Source: Rhizobium grahamii CCGE 502
GTDB lineage: Bacteria; Pseudomonadota; Alphaproteobacteria; Rhizobiales; Rhizobiaceae
NCBI RefSeq assembly: GCF_000298315.2
Contig: NZ_AEYE02000035.1
Coordinates: 62,001 to 126,000 of the forward strand
Direction of reading: 5' to 3'
Length of the DNA: 64,000 nucleotides
Shown here: piece after piece, positions 51,954-60,597 of the stretch
Position numbering within the stretch: the stretch's first letter is position 1
Layout of the letters: the number at the start of each line of letters is the position of its first letter
The notes under the pieces: model-generated
Databases searched by the model: none
Seen by the model: only the letters and a program-made list of their open reading frames with translations
Told to the model about the DNA's origin: nothing
Translations under genes and position numbers: made by a program

Positions 51954-52838
51954 TCAGGGAAGGAAGAGCACGTCGTACTGCTCGACCCCGCCGGGGAGAT
52001 CGACGACGCGCATCTCGCGTGGCAGTTCGTCGTCCTCGAAAAAGACGAGGCAGGTCTCGTAGAAACCTGCGAGCATCTCAATGAATTCCCCGGTCTGCTG
52101 CGATCCGTAGAAAAGGGGCGTGAACTCCATGTAAAAAGGAACCCGCCGCGACAGGAGGGGCGTCATGGACCGGCAGGCGACCGGTTCATAGCCCTCTATG
52201 TCCATCCAGACCAGACCGACATCTGAAGGGTTGATCAAAAGCTCCTCGAGGACCTCGTTCACCGGCCTCACAGGGACGCTGATCTTGCGGTCGCTGGGGC
52301 TCTTTCTGAAGGCACTGCTCTTGCCGTGGTTGCTTTCGTTCATGAAGAAATCGATCCGGCCGGAGGCGGCTCCGGCAGCGCAGTTGACGACCGTCACCGT
52401 GCCGTCGAGCTTATTCTGGTCAATATTCCTCCGGAGTAGGTCGACGTTGCGCGGGTCAGGTTCGATGCTGACGATGCGCCGGTAGGCGGCGCTTAGCGCA
52501 AAATAGACGGTCTGCGTCCCGATGTTGCCGCCGATCTCAAGGAGACAGCTGTGCGGGCGCAAAAGTCCGCGCTCCCTCAGCACGGAGAGCAGTCGGTCGA
52601 CATGCTGGCGCTCGAAATGTCCCTTGCGAAACACCTTGCGCCCGATGTAGTCGGCAGGCGAAAAGGTGATGAGGTGATCGCCCGCATCAATCGTCATCGA
52701 CGCTACCCGAGGGCCGATGTTTTCGATCAGCAGCCGTCGTCCCGTGCGGGTGTCGAATAGCCTGGTCAAGACAGCATTGCGCCCCTTGCGCAAGCGCTTG
52801 CTCCAGAATTTCGCCGTCAGCCAGCCGCGGCCGCTCAT
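51954..52838 (-). CDS. FkbM-family methyltransferase
   Basis: 294 residues. CLLEIGGNIGTQTVYFAL (about 98-115) is the SAM-binding motif I; IVSIEPDPRNVDLLRRNI is post-I; DVGLVWMDIEGYEPVACRSM is the diagnostic FkbM motif. FkbM enzymes O-methylate sugars or polyketides. Start ATG at 52838 overlaps the stop of the redox cyclase gene by four bases, so synthesis is coupled to it. Methylation of a sugar hydroxyl in the glycan made here is a reasonable guess. Confidence 0.9.
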   Translation of the reverse strand: MSGRGWLTAKFWSKRLRKGRNAVLTRLFDTRTGRRLLIENIGPRVASMTIDAGDHLITFSPADYIGRKVFRKGHFERQHVDRLLSVLRERGLLRPHSCLLEIGGNIGTQTVYFALSAAYRRIVSIEPDPRNVDLLRRNIDQNKLDGTVTVVNCAAGAASGRIDFFMNESNHGKSSAFRKSPSDRKISVPVRPVNEVLEELLINPSDVGLVWMDIEGYEPVACRSMTPLLSRRVPFYMEFTPLFYGSQQTGEFIEMLAGFYETCLVFFEDDELPREMRVVDLPGGVEQYDVLFLP

Positions 52839-54556
52839 GTGTCTTTTCCTTCGATCAAATCGGCGGCCTTGTCGCTCGAAATCACGTAGACTTTCAAGGG
52901 CAGGGCGCGGCCGCGCACACTGATTTCGCGGCTTTCCACACTTGCCGTGTCGGCGCCCGCAAGGTTTGCGACCGCGTCGGAAATGACGATCGCCGCATTG
53001 AACTCCTTGGCGGCCGTCTCCAGGCGGCTTGCGACATTAACCGTATCGCCGATTGCGGTGACGCTTCGCACGCGGCCATAGCCAAGTGTTCCGACGACAG
53101 CGGGCCCGGTGTGGATGCCGATGGCAATGTGAAGTGGCATGGTAAGCTCGTCTCTCAGCTCCGCATCGAGCTTGCCGATGTCGCGCACGATCGTGACGGC
53201 AGCCTCGATCGCCTGTCGGCATGCGTCCTCGGCCGAGTTGCCGATGCCGAAAAGCGCCATGGCGCCGTCGCCGATAAACTTGTCGATCCGACCACCTGCC
53301 TTTTCGACGGCATTGCCGACCAGGGCGAAATAGCGGTTGAGCAGAAAGACGATATCGAACGGCAGCCGGGTCTCGGTGAGCGATGTGAAATGGCGGATGT
53401 CGCAGAAGAGCACGGTGATCTCGCGCTCACGCCCCGGGCTCGTCTCCTGGGTGTTGGGGGGCAATGTGGTTTCGGGTGCGGCCACCAGCAACGGCGCAAC
53501 CGTTATGTCGTGTGTGGGTCGCAGTTGGCAGGCAAGGCGCACGTCGGATGCCGCCTTGATCCTTTTGAGCGTCGACTGCTCCAGCTTGTCGGGCGCCGGC
53601 AAATCGTCGCCGTCGCTAAGTATCTGCACGCGGCAAGTCGAGCATTGCCCTTTGCCGCCGCAAACCGAATAGTGTAGCAGTCCGCCAAGCCGGCTTGCCT
53701 CGAGAACCGTGAATCCGCGTGGCACGCTGATCGCCTCGCCACCCGGATAGCGCACGGTGATCTGGTCGACGCGCTCACGCCACCGCCTCAAGGTCCTCGC
53801 ACCGATAACGATCAAAAGCGCCCCGGAGAACGATCCGTAGAGACCGGCGCGGATCATGGCGATCTGCTGCTGCGCCTCCGGGTTGGAGTAGTAGCGGGTG
53901 TTGAGGTTGTCGCGATAGCGATCAGTGTTGACCATCCCCTCGTAGGCCGGCTCCGCGATCGTTCGACCCATTTCGATGAAGCCGAGGATGGCAAGCACCG
54001 GCAGCAGTATCGCGACGGCGAGAAGCATGGCTGCGACGCCGTCATACCAGGAGCGATAGCGCAGCCAGAAATGCACCCCGATGCATCCGTGGGTCCAGAC
54101 GAAAAGAAGGGCGATGACCTGCCGCCAGCCCGCACCGGGGGATGTGACCCAAAGCAGTCGCACGATCGTCTCGTAATCATCGCGGTACTGGAAGAGGCTA
54201 TGGGCGATCCGCGTGCCGATCACATGATCCATCAAAAGAAGCGGAATGGAGAGCCCGAGGACCAACTGGGCCATCTCCCCCGCCGGCATGACCAGGCTGC
54301 GGCGCGTGTAGACCGCGCGAAGGACAAGGCAGACGTGGGTCAACACCGCGGTGTAGAAAACGAGGGTGCCCACTGGGTTGCGCCAGATCGCCAGGAAGAT
54401 CCGTCGACCGTCGTCAGCCGCTGACACAGAAATCAGGCCGAGCGCGTGGTTGGACAGATGCAAGAGGACAAATACGAACATGACGAGCCCGGAGCCAAGC
54501 CGGGCCCTTCTGATCGAGCGCTCTGAAAAAATACCGGTGGCAGCGACCGTCGCCAT
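52835..54556 (-). CDS. Redox-type adenylate cyclase: haem-type membrane anchor, 2Fe-2S ferredoxin, class III cyclase
   Basis: 573 residues. Residues 1 to about 250 form a six-helix membrane anchor with histidines suited to haem ligation (H33, H37, H74, H111, H119, H156, H162). About 262-355 is a plant-type 2Fe-2S ferredoxin domain with C299, C305, C308 and C343 (SVCGGKGQCSTCRV...LACQ). About 378-570 is a class III cyclase with D386 and D430 (metal), K426 and D504 (adenine-specifying pair) and N507/R511 (transition state), all as in active adenylate cyclases. A diheme-anchored, quinone-responsive CyaC is known in Sinorhizobium meliloti; the added ferredoxin makes a related but distinct architecture. 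Redox control of cAMP synthesis is a fair inference. Its stop overlaps the FkbM start. Confidence 0.92.
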   Translation of the reverse strand: MATVAATGIFSERSIRRARLGSGLVMFVFVLLHLSNHALGLISVSAADDGRRIFLAIWRNPVGTLVFYTAVLTHVCLVLRAVYTRRSLVMPAGEMAQLVLGLSIPLLLMDHVIGTRIAHSLFQYRDDYETIVRLLWVTSPGAGWRQVIALLFVWTHGCIGVHFWLRYRSWYDGVAAMLLAVAILLPVLAILGFIEMGRTIAEPAYEGMVNTDRYRDNLNTRYYSNPEAQQQIAMIRAGLYGSFSGALLIVIGARTLRRWRERVDQITVRYPGGEAISVPRGFTVLEASRLGGLLHYSVCGGKGQCSTCRVQILSDGDDLPAPDKLEQSTLKRIKAASDVRLACQLRPTHDITVAPLLVAAPETTLPPNTQETSPGREREITVLFCDIRHFTSLTETRLPFDIVFLLNRYFALVGNAVEKAGGRIDKFIGDGAMALFGIGNSAEDACRQAIEAAVTIVRDIGKLDAELRDELTMPLHIAIGIHTGPAVVGTLGYGRVRSVTAIGDTVNVASRLETAAKEFNAAIVISDAVANLAGADTASVESREISVRGRALPLKVYVISSDKAADLIEGKDT

Positions 54557-54746
54557 TCATTCCCGTTCTTGAATACCAGTTGCCAAATACAATAGAGATG
54601 ACGGAATTGAGCTCGAATTGCCGCCGCTGCGATTGCGAACGCCTTTCACTCTATCAGCAGAAAGCAAGCATGCTGACAATAACGCATTTTCTCGCGGCAG
54701 GCCCGGGCATCTGTTTTAAACAATGTGTCTCGGCGGAGGCTTCGTG

Positions 54747-55832
54747 ATGCGGGTTGCTTTCTACGCGCCCTTAAAATCCCCAAATCATCCCGTGCCTTCA
54801 GGCGATCGACTGATGGCACGCCTTCTCGTGCGGGCCCTTGAGCTCTGCGGCCATTCCGTCGACGTCATATCGGAATTCCGGAGTTATTGCGCGAGCCCTA
54901 AGGAGGCCGGCGATCGCCAGGCTGGTGCGCGTCATGAGCTGGAGCGTTTGCGTGAGGCCCTGTCCGGCGGCGTCCGGCCCGATCTCTGGTTCTGCTACCA
55001 TCCTTATTACAAATCGCCGGATCTTTTCGGGCCGGTCCTTTGCCGTGATCTCGCAATCCCCTATGTCACGGCCGAGGCGTCCTACTCGAAAAAGCGCGAC
55101 CAGGATGCCTGGGCCCCGCTTCAAAGGCTGGTTCTCGATGGTCTTGGCGGAGCTTGCGTCAACATCTCGATGACCGAGCGTGACAGGAAGGGGCTAGCCG
55201 AAGCTTTGCCGGCCGGTTCGTTTGCCACCCTCAAGCCTTTTATCGATACCGCGCTGTTCAAGGCACCACAGCAGACCTACGAACCTCGACGACTGATTGC
55301 GGTGGCGATGATGAGGAGCGGCGACAAGATGCGGAGCTATGCCATGCTTGCGCAGGCACTGGCCCGTCTTCAGGACCGTCCCTGGACACTGGCGATTGCC
55401 GGCGACGGACCGATGCGCAACGAGGTGGAGCGGCTTTTTTCCGGCTCTGGGCAGCGCGTTGAATGGCTGGGCGAGCTCGGTGCGGAAGAGATTGCCCTGG
55501 AACTGAACCGCTCCGGTCTATACGTCTGGCCCGGGGCCGGGGAAGCCTATGGCCTTGCCTATCTGGAGGCACAGGCGGCCGGCCTTCCCGTCATTGCCCA
55601 AAGGACAGCAGGTGTTCCCGAGGTCGTCGTTGATGGCGAGACCGGTACGCTGACGCCCGACGGCGACGTCGAGGCGATTTCGGAAGCAATAGCAGGGCTG
55701 CTTGACAGTCCTGTCAGACAACAGGCAATGGGCGCAAACGCCCGCCGCTTCGTTCTTGAAGAGCGGTCTCTTGAGATTGCGTCGCGAACGCTTGACCAGA
55801 TCCTGCAGACATGTTTGACACGACAGCCATGA
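54747..55832 (+). CDS. Glycosyltransferase family 4
   Basis: 361 residues. MRVAFYAPLKSPNHPVPSGDRLMARLLVRAL is a typical GT4 beginning, split over a glycine-poor loop; the donor domain has TLAIAGDGPMRNEVERLF, RVEWLGEL and VWPGAGEAYGLAYLEAQAAG, where the two glutamates of the E-x7-E motif lie, then GVPEVVVDGETGTL. Start chosen: ATG at 54747 with GGAGG seven bases upstream; a frame from ATG 54723 is longer but unsupported. It overlaps the deacetylase gene by four bases. The pairing suggests one pathway: transfer of a sugar and trimming of an N-acetyl group. Confidence 0.92.
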   Translation: MRVAFYAPLKSPNHPVPSGDRLMARLLVRALELCGHSVDVISEFRSYCASPKEAGDRQAGARHELERLREALSGGVRPDLWFCYHPYYKSPDLFGPVLCRDLAIPYVTAEASYSKKRDQDAWAPLQRLVLDGLGGACVNISMTERDRKGLAEALPAGSFATLKPFIDTALFKAPQQTYEPRRLIAVAMMRSGDKMRSYAMLAQALARLQDRPWTLAIAGDGPMRNEVERLFSGSGQRVEWLGELGAEEIALELNRSGLYVWPGAGEAYGLAYLEAQAAGLPVIAQRTAGVPEVVVDGETGTLTPDGDVEAISEAIAGLLDSPVRQQAMGANARRFVLEERSLEIASRTLDQILQTCLTRQP

Positions 55833-56629
55833 GCGATGACCAAACCTTTGCGGCTCTCCGCCATGAACTCGATCGCTGGCAGTCCGCCGGCCGAACGGCG
55901 CGTTTCTGGCTACGGGACGACGATGCAGTGGAGGTTACGGATGGCTTGGAAAAGTTGCTCGACGCCACCAGGCGGGCCTCCGTTCCGCTGACCCTTGCGG
56001 TCATTCCGGCCTGCACGGTCGAAGCGCTGGCGACACGGCTTGCCCCGGAAGATCATGTGCTTGTCGCCGTCCACGGCTGGTCGCACCAAAACCATGCCAG
56101 TCCAGACGAAAAGAAGCAGGAACTTGGGAGCCACCGGCACGCCGATGTCGTTCTCGCGGAACTTCGCAATGGTCTAGACAGGCTTCGGCGGCTCTACGGT
56201 CCGAAGCTTATTCCGATGCTCGTTCCACCATGGAACAGGATCAGCGCGGAGCTCGTCGCGCCTCTTCCAGAACAGGGCTTTGAGGTTCTCTCGGTCTTCG
56301 GCAGCATCAAGCACTACAGCCCGATCCGGCTCCTGAACACACATGTCGACGTCGTTAATGCTCGGGGACAGCGGGGCGAGCGGCCACATGCGGATCTCGT
56401 CAGGGAACTGGTTGGCGAATTGCAGGCCCGATTTGCCGGCGAGCGCAGCCCAGGCGGGCAAGCCGCTCGGCAGGTGCGATCTACCTGGGGTAACGAGCCG
56501 ATCGGCATCCTCACTCACCATCTTGTCCATGGCGCGTCAGAGCGGGAATTCCTTGCTCGCCTGTTCGGCGAAACCGCGGATCATCCAGCCATGTCCTGGA
56601 TGTCGGCGAGGGATCTGGTCGATAGCTAG
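55829..56629 (+). CDS. Polysaccharide deacetylase family protein (divergent CE4)
   Basis: 266 residues. FWLRDDDAVEVTDGLEKLLD carries the CE4 aspartate-rich metal region, VAVHGWSHQNHASPDEKKQELG the His motif (H-x-W-S-H region of motif 2), and LVPPWNRISAELV the motif-3 proline/arginine. Start chosen: ATG at 55829, inside the stop of the glycosyltransferase gene (ATGA); an ATG at 55811 is an alternative. CE4 enzymes remove N- or O-acetyl groups from polysaccharides. Here, with a UDP-GlcNAc-type sugar pathway next door, N-deacetylation of the product is a reasonable guess. Confidence 0.85.
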   Translation: MSDDQTFAALRHELDRWQSAGRTARFWLRDDDAVEVTDGLEKLLDATRRASVPLTLAVIPACTVEALATRLAPEDHVLVAVHGWSHQNHASPDEKKQELGSHRHADVVLAELRNGLDRLRRLYGPKLIPMLVPPWNRISAELVAPLPEQGFEVLSVFGSIKHYSPIRLLNTHVDVVNARGQRGERPHADLVRELVGELQARFAGERSPGGQAARQVRSTWGNEPIGILTHHLVHGASEREFLARLFGETADHPAMSWMSARDLVDS

Positions 56630-56696
56630 TGCACTGAAATCATTTCCCGATTGTTGTCATTGCACATGGTCGGTGTTGCGAACGCAGAGGAGGAAC

Positions 56697-56842
56697 GTGA
56701 TTCAAAAATCGGCGCTCGTTCTTCCCCTGGCCTTCCCAGGAACGGGTCAGCCTGCTCCACGACCGAAAACAATTATATCTGCTACTGCTACTTGCATGAC
56801 AAGTTGGTGGACCTTAAGCGGGATGGAACTGCTGACCTCTAG
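56697..56842 (+). pseudogene. Possible broken small lipoprotein gene
   Basis: GTG at 56697 follows GAGGAGGAAC, a good ribosome site, and starts a signal-peptide-like stretch (IQKSALVLPLAF). A second frame, shifted by one base, continues with GSACSTTENNYICYCYLHDK, containing a lipobox-like GSAC, and ends at a stop at 56840-56842. One indel near 56735-56740 would join the two into a protein of about 48 residues. This is the only hint of coding in the 328-base gap between the deacetylase and hydrolase genes. A sequencing error would look the same. Low confidence. Confidence 0.2.
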
Positions 56843-56937
56843 CATGCCGGGCAAGCGCTCCCCTAGCTGAGCTGTCGCCCGTCGAGCCCGCGCGGCGAGC
56901 CGGCAAAATGCTTTGGATTTTCTAGTTCGCTTCTGAA

Positions 56938-56976
56938 TCAGATCTCGACCAGCTGGATCAGATCTCGACCAGCTGG
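56938..56976. repeat. Direct tandem duplication of 19-20 bases
   Basis: TCAGATCTCGACCAGCTGG occurs at 56938-56956 and again at 56958-56976, one base apart. The right copy holds the stop codon and final codons (QLVEI) of the hydrolase gene, the left copy lies just after it. It looks like a recent slippage duplication of the gene end. Confidence 0.85.
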
Positions 56977-57788
56977 TTATCGTACGCGGCAAACGCGCCT
57001 GGGAATTCCACGATGGCATCGCGTTCCATCCGATCCAGCTGTGTGTCAGTGCGCGAGGGCGCATGATGGAAAAGTGCGAACTTCCTGGCGCCTGCCAGCT
57101 TCGCGAGTTCGACGCCATGTTCCCAGGTGGAATGGCCGAAACCCTTGAAACGCTGCATCTCGTCTTCGTTGTAGGTGCAATCGTAGACCACGAGGTCGGC
57201 GTCCTTCATCATCTCCAGCGCAACCGGATCATACACGCCCGGGATATGTTCGATGTCGTAGATCAGCGCGACCGAGCGGCCGTTCCACTCGACGCGGTAA
57301 CCGATCGCCCCGCCGGGATGGTTCAGGGTAAAGGTCTTGATCTTGACTCCGGGACGCGGTTCCAGCGTCTGGCCGGCGTGAAAGTCGCGGAAGTTCATCG
57401 TCGCCTGGCAGATGTCTGTTTTGACCGGGAACCACGGCGGGCTGATGAACTGCTCGATCATCTCGCGCGTGCTCATTTTTCCCTCAAGGTGGCCGGACCA
57501 GATCGTCAGATCAATGGTCGGATAATAGATCGCCTTGAAGAACGGCAGGCCTATGATGTGATCGTAATGGCAGTGGCTGAAGAACAGGTCGACGTTGTGG
57601 ACGTCCTCGCTGAGCATGGCAAGGCCCGCTTCGCGAACGCCTGATCCGGCGTCGAAGATCATCCGGTATTCACCGCAGCGAATTTCGATGCACGAGGTGT
57701 TGCCGCCGTAGCGAACAAATTCGGGACCCGAGACCGGGATGCTGCCGCGAACGCCCCAAAACTTTACCTGAAACTGATCTTTACTCAT
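56958..57788 (-). CDS. Metallo-beta-lactamase-fold hydrolase
   Basis: 276 residues. The metal motif HCHYDH gives H72, H74, D76 and H77; further histidines and acidic ligands lie in TFTLNHPGG, ALIYDIEHIPG, FGHSTWEHG and FHHAPSR. VKFWGVRGSIPVSGPEF and RYGGNTSCIEI mark a large group of uncharacterised MBL-fold hydrolases. Start ATG at 57788. Members of this fold include phosphodiesterases acting on cyclic nucleotides or RNA. In a locus with three cyclase-like proteins, a cyclic-nucleotide phosphodiesterase role is tempting but unproven. Its end is duplicated (see 56938-56976). Confidence 0.85.
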   Translation of the reverse strand: MSKDQFQVKFWGVRGSIPVSGPEFVRYGGNTSCIEIRCGEYRMIFDAGSGVREAGLAMLSEDVHNVDLFFSHCHYDHIIGLPFFKAIYYPTIDLTIWSGHLEGKMSTREMIEQFISPPWFPVKTDICQATMNFRDFHAGQTLEPRPGVKIKTFTLNHPGGAIGYRVEWNGRSVALIYDIEHIPGVYDPVALEMMKDADLVVYDCTYNEDEMQRFKGFGHSTWEHGVELAKLAGARKFALFHHAPSRTDTQLDRMERDAIVEFPGAFAAYDNQLVEI

Positions 57789-58127
57789 CGCGTCTTCAAA
57801 ATGGGCCGACCTAGCAACGCTATCGTAATCCTATCACGGTTAGCAAGCGAAGCGTTGTTTTCCATGGCCTTCCCTGTATCGTTGGCACCGTTTCTACCCT
57901 TATCCAGCGAAACGGTAGATTTTCCTAAGCAATCTGTTTTCGGTCAAGAAAGCAACTGCCTATGGTTTGTTTTCAGTAAACGGCCCTGGCCCTCCCGGCG
58001 AGGGAGGCGGCAGGGTTCCGCAGCCTTGCTCCATTAAATGGTTGCTCGGCCCTGCAAATACAAATCCTCGGTTCCTTACCCATTAGTCTTAAGGCATGAG
58101 AGGCCTTCACCCGATTCCGACGGCGTC
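57789..58127. other. Intergenic stretch without a supported gene
   Basis: About 340 bases between the start of the hydrolase gene (minus) and the end of the importer gene livF-like (minus). It must contain the hydrolase promoter. A weak dyad (CCTCCC-GGCGA-GGGAGG near 57990-58010) could be a terminator element but lacks a T-tract. Confidence 0.45.
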
Positions 58128-58850
58128 TCAGTGCAGCCCGCCGACGCCCAGAAGTCGCTCCACGGCATCCTGATCCTCAAGCAACGTCTTCGGTGCACCG
58201 GTAAAGGCGAGGCGGCCGCGTTCCAGGACGATGACATGGTCGGCAAAATCAAGCGCGCTCTGGATCCGCTGTTCGACAAGCAGGATGGTCATGTCGCCGG
58301 TCCTCGCCAACTCGGCGAAAGCTGTCATCAGTTCCTCGCAGATGACGGGCGCCAATCCCTCGAGGGGTTCGTCGAGCAGAAGCACCGCCGGTTGGCCAAG
58401 AATGCTGCGTGCCGTCGACAGCATCTGCTGTTCGCCGCCCGACAGCTGGCCGCCAAGGTTGCGGCGCCGCTCCTTCAGGCGTGGGAACATCCCGTAGGCT
58501 TCCTCCAGTGCGCTTCTCGGGCGCCCCTTCAATCCGACGAAAAGGTTTTCCTCCACGGTCAGTGTCGGGAAGATGCATCGTGCCTGCGGGACGTAGCCCA
58601 GTCCGGTGTGGGCGCGTGCCGCACTTGCCATTGCGGTCACATCGGTAGCACCGATGCGGATCGTGCCTCCGTAGCGTCTCGTCTGGCCGGCAAGCGTTGC
58701 AAGCAGCGTCGTCTTACCCATGCCATTTCGACCGAGGATCGCAAGGCGCGCGCCGGCCGGAACCTTGAACGAAACGTTTTCGAGGACGCGAGTCGGCCCA
58801 TAGCCGGCCGACAGGTTCTCGACGTCAAGCGGCGTGGCTGGCATTGGCAT
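58128..58850 (-). CDS. Branched-chain-amino-acid-type ABC transporter ATP-binding protein (LivF type)
   Basis: About 240 residues. Walker A LGRNGMGKTT, Q-loop YVPQARCIFPTLTV, signature LSGGEQQML, Walker B VLLLDEPLEGLAP and H-loop LLVEQRIQSA, all as in LivF. Start chosen: ATG at 58850 (58844 also possible), overlapping the LivG gene by about 26 bases. The longer open frame to 58967 is inside LivG and rejected. Last gene of the five-gene HAAT importer. Confidence 0.93.
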   Translation of the reverse strand: MPMPATPLDVENLSAGYGPTRVLENVSFKVPAGARLAILGRNGMGKTTLLATLAGQTRRYGGTIRIGATDVTAMASAARAHTGLGYVPQARCIFPTLTVEENLFVGLKGRPRSALEEAYGMFPRLKERRRNLGGQLSGGEQQMLSTARSILGQPAVLLLDEPLEGLAPVICEELMTAFAELARTGDMTILLVEQRIQSALDFADHVIVLERGRLAFTGAPKTLLEDQDAVERLLGVGGLH

Positions 58851-59589
58851 AGCTCCCGAGATAGGCCTCGCGAACGCGGGCGTCGTTGGTGACGTCGGCG
58901 GGGGACCCGTCGAAGATGATCGCGCCTGCAGCAAGCACGACGACGCGTTTCGCGAAACGAAAGACAAGGTCCATGTCGTGCTCGATCATCAGTACGGCGA
59001 GATCGGCTGGCAGTTCGGCGAGCGCCTGCTCGATCCGTCCGGTGTCGCTCTGGGGAACACCGGCGGCCGGCTCATCGAGGAGCAGCACCTTGGGCCTGAG
59101 GGCCATCGCAACGGCGATCTCGAGGAGGCGCTGCTGGCCGTAGGCGATCTCGTTCACCCGTCGGTGCATCAGATGTGCGATGCCGAGCGTCGAAAGCAGG
59201 TCGTTCACCTCGTTCATCACATCAGGCATGGCAAGAAAATTCCCGAACATGCGACCCGATCGTCCCCGACGCTGAAGGATGGCAAGGGCCACGTGCTCGC
59301 CCGGCGTCATCTCCAGGAAAAGCCGGGTGACCTGGAAGGATCGCACCAGGCCGCGCTGAACGCGGCCGTTGGCGCCGACCCTGGTGACGATTTCGCCCGC
59401 CAGGCGGACATCCCCGGAATCGGGCTGCAGATTGCCCGTCACCAGATTGACGAAGGTGGTCTTGCCCGCACCGTTCGGTCCGATCAGCGCCACTCGGTCG
59501 CCTGGAGCCATCGACAGGGAGACGTCGTTCGTCACAGCAAGCCCGCCGAAGGATTTCCTGAGGTTGATGACTTCGAAGACGGCACTCAT
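58825..59589 (-). CDS. Branched-chain-amino-acid-type ABC transporter ATP-binding protein (LivG type)
   Basis: 254 residues. Walker A LIGPNGAGKTT, then RGLVRSFQVTRLF, signature region EIAYGQQRLLEIA (YGQQR replaces the classical SGGQ, as usual in LivG), Walker B VLLLDEPAAGVP and H-loop MIEHDMD. It overlaps the LivM gene by four bases (ATGA). It energises the importer with LivF. Confidence 0.93.
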   Translation of the reverse strand: MSAVFEVINLRKSFGGLAVTNDVSLSMAPGDRVALIGPNGAGKTTFVNLVTGNLQPDSGDVRLAGEIVTRVGANGRVQRGLVRSFQVTRLFLEMTPGEHVALAILQRRGRSGRMFGNFLAMPDVMNEVNDLLSTLGIAHLMHRRVNEIAYGQQRLLEIAVAMALRPKVLLLDEPAAGVPQSDTGRIEQALAELPADLAVLMIEHDMDLVFRFAKRVVVLAAGAIIFDGSPADVTNDARVREAYLGSYANASHAA

Positions 59590-60596
59590 TCTCCCGCCTC
59601 CCTCCTGCGGCTGAGGAAAGCCGCAACAGAACCATAGAGCCCCTTCGGCGCAAACAGGACGACCGCGATTAGGAGTACGCCGACCATGGTCAGCCAGTGG
59701 AACGGGCTTGCCGCCGAGACATAGTCCTCAAACAGCATGAAGATGACGGTTCCCGAAAGCGCCCCGAACAGCGAGCCCGTTCCACCAAGGACGAGCATGA
59801 CCAGCGTTTCGGCCGACAGCGTGAAGGAGAGACTGTCCAGACCAACCACCTGGGTGGTGATGGCGTTCAACGCACCTCCGACGCCTGCAACGGCACCGGA
59901 TATGACATACATCTTCAACAGCGCGGCCTTTGGCGAGGCACCCATGGCGCGAATGCGCACCGGATCCTCCTTGATCCCACGGCACAGCATGCCGAAGGGC
60001 GAGCGCACGATAAGGCGCAGAACCACGAAGACGAAAAGAAGCAGGACGATCGCAAACACGTAGGCGGTATGGCCGTAGAGATCGAACTCGAAGGTACCGA
60101 AGAACGGGTCCGCCGAGATGCCCGACAAGCCATCGCTGCCACCGGTCCAGCTCGACGCCTTGTTAGCGAACTCGTGGAAGAGGTGGACAAGGGCGATCGA
60201 CAGCACGAGCTGGGGAAGGCCATGGCCTCGCAGGATCACCACACCGCTGACGAGCCCGGCGAACGCACCGCCAACGATACCCGCCAGTGTCATCAGTAAC
60301 GGATCAGTGATGCCGTAGTGAGCCGATAGGATGCCGGCCGTATAGGCGCCCGATCCGAAGAGGGCAGCATGACCGAGCGTCGCGATGCCGCAATAACCAG
60401 TGACGAGATCAAGCGAGAGGACAAGCAGTGCGACCGCGACGATGCGGGTGAGCAGGGCAAGGTTATCGGGGAAAAGCAGATAGCCGATGACGGCAGCTGC
60501 TGTGATGATGGCAGCGCCCGCCAGATCCCGTCCCGCCTGACGGCGCGGGCGGGCTTGAGCGGGCAGGGCTCTTTCGCTGTTCATGACGGCAGCCAT
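59586..60596 (-). CDS. Branched-chain-amino-acid-type ABC transporter permease (LivM type)
   Basis: 336 residues, about ten membrane helices, starting LAGAAIITAAAVIGYLLF after a charged N-terminus. LivM motifs include LSLDLVTGYCGIATLGHAALFGSGAYT and the cytoplasmic segment IKEDPVRIRAMGASPKAALL. It starts one base after the LivH stop and overlaps livG. It forms half of the inner-membrane channel. Confidence 0.93.
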   Translation of the reverse strand: MAAVMNSERALPAQARPRRQAGRDLAGAAIITAAAVIGYLLFPDNLALLTRIVAVALLVLSLDLVTGYCGIATLGHAALFGSGAYTAGILSAHYGITDPLLMTLAGIVGGAFAGLVSGVVILRGHGLPQLVLSIALVHLFHEFANKASSWTGGSDGLSGISADPFFGTFEFDLYGHTAYVFAIVLLLFVFVVLRLIVRSPFGMLCRGIKEDPVRIRAMGASPKAALLKMYVISGAVAGVGGALNAITTQVVGLDSLSFTLSAETLVMLVLGGTGSLFGALSGTVIFMLFEDYVSAASPFHWLTMVGVLLIAVVLFAPKGLYGSVAAFLSRRREAGE

Positions 60597-60597
60597 C

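Noticed and set aside
51527-52081. Minus-strand frame of 184 codons over the gap at 51.6-52.0 kb
   Set aside because: Overlaps the FkbM gene out of frame, no start context, no recognisable domain.
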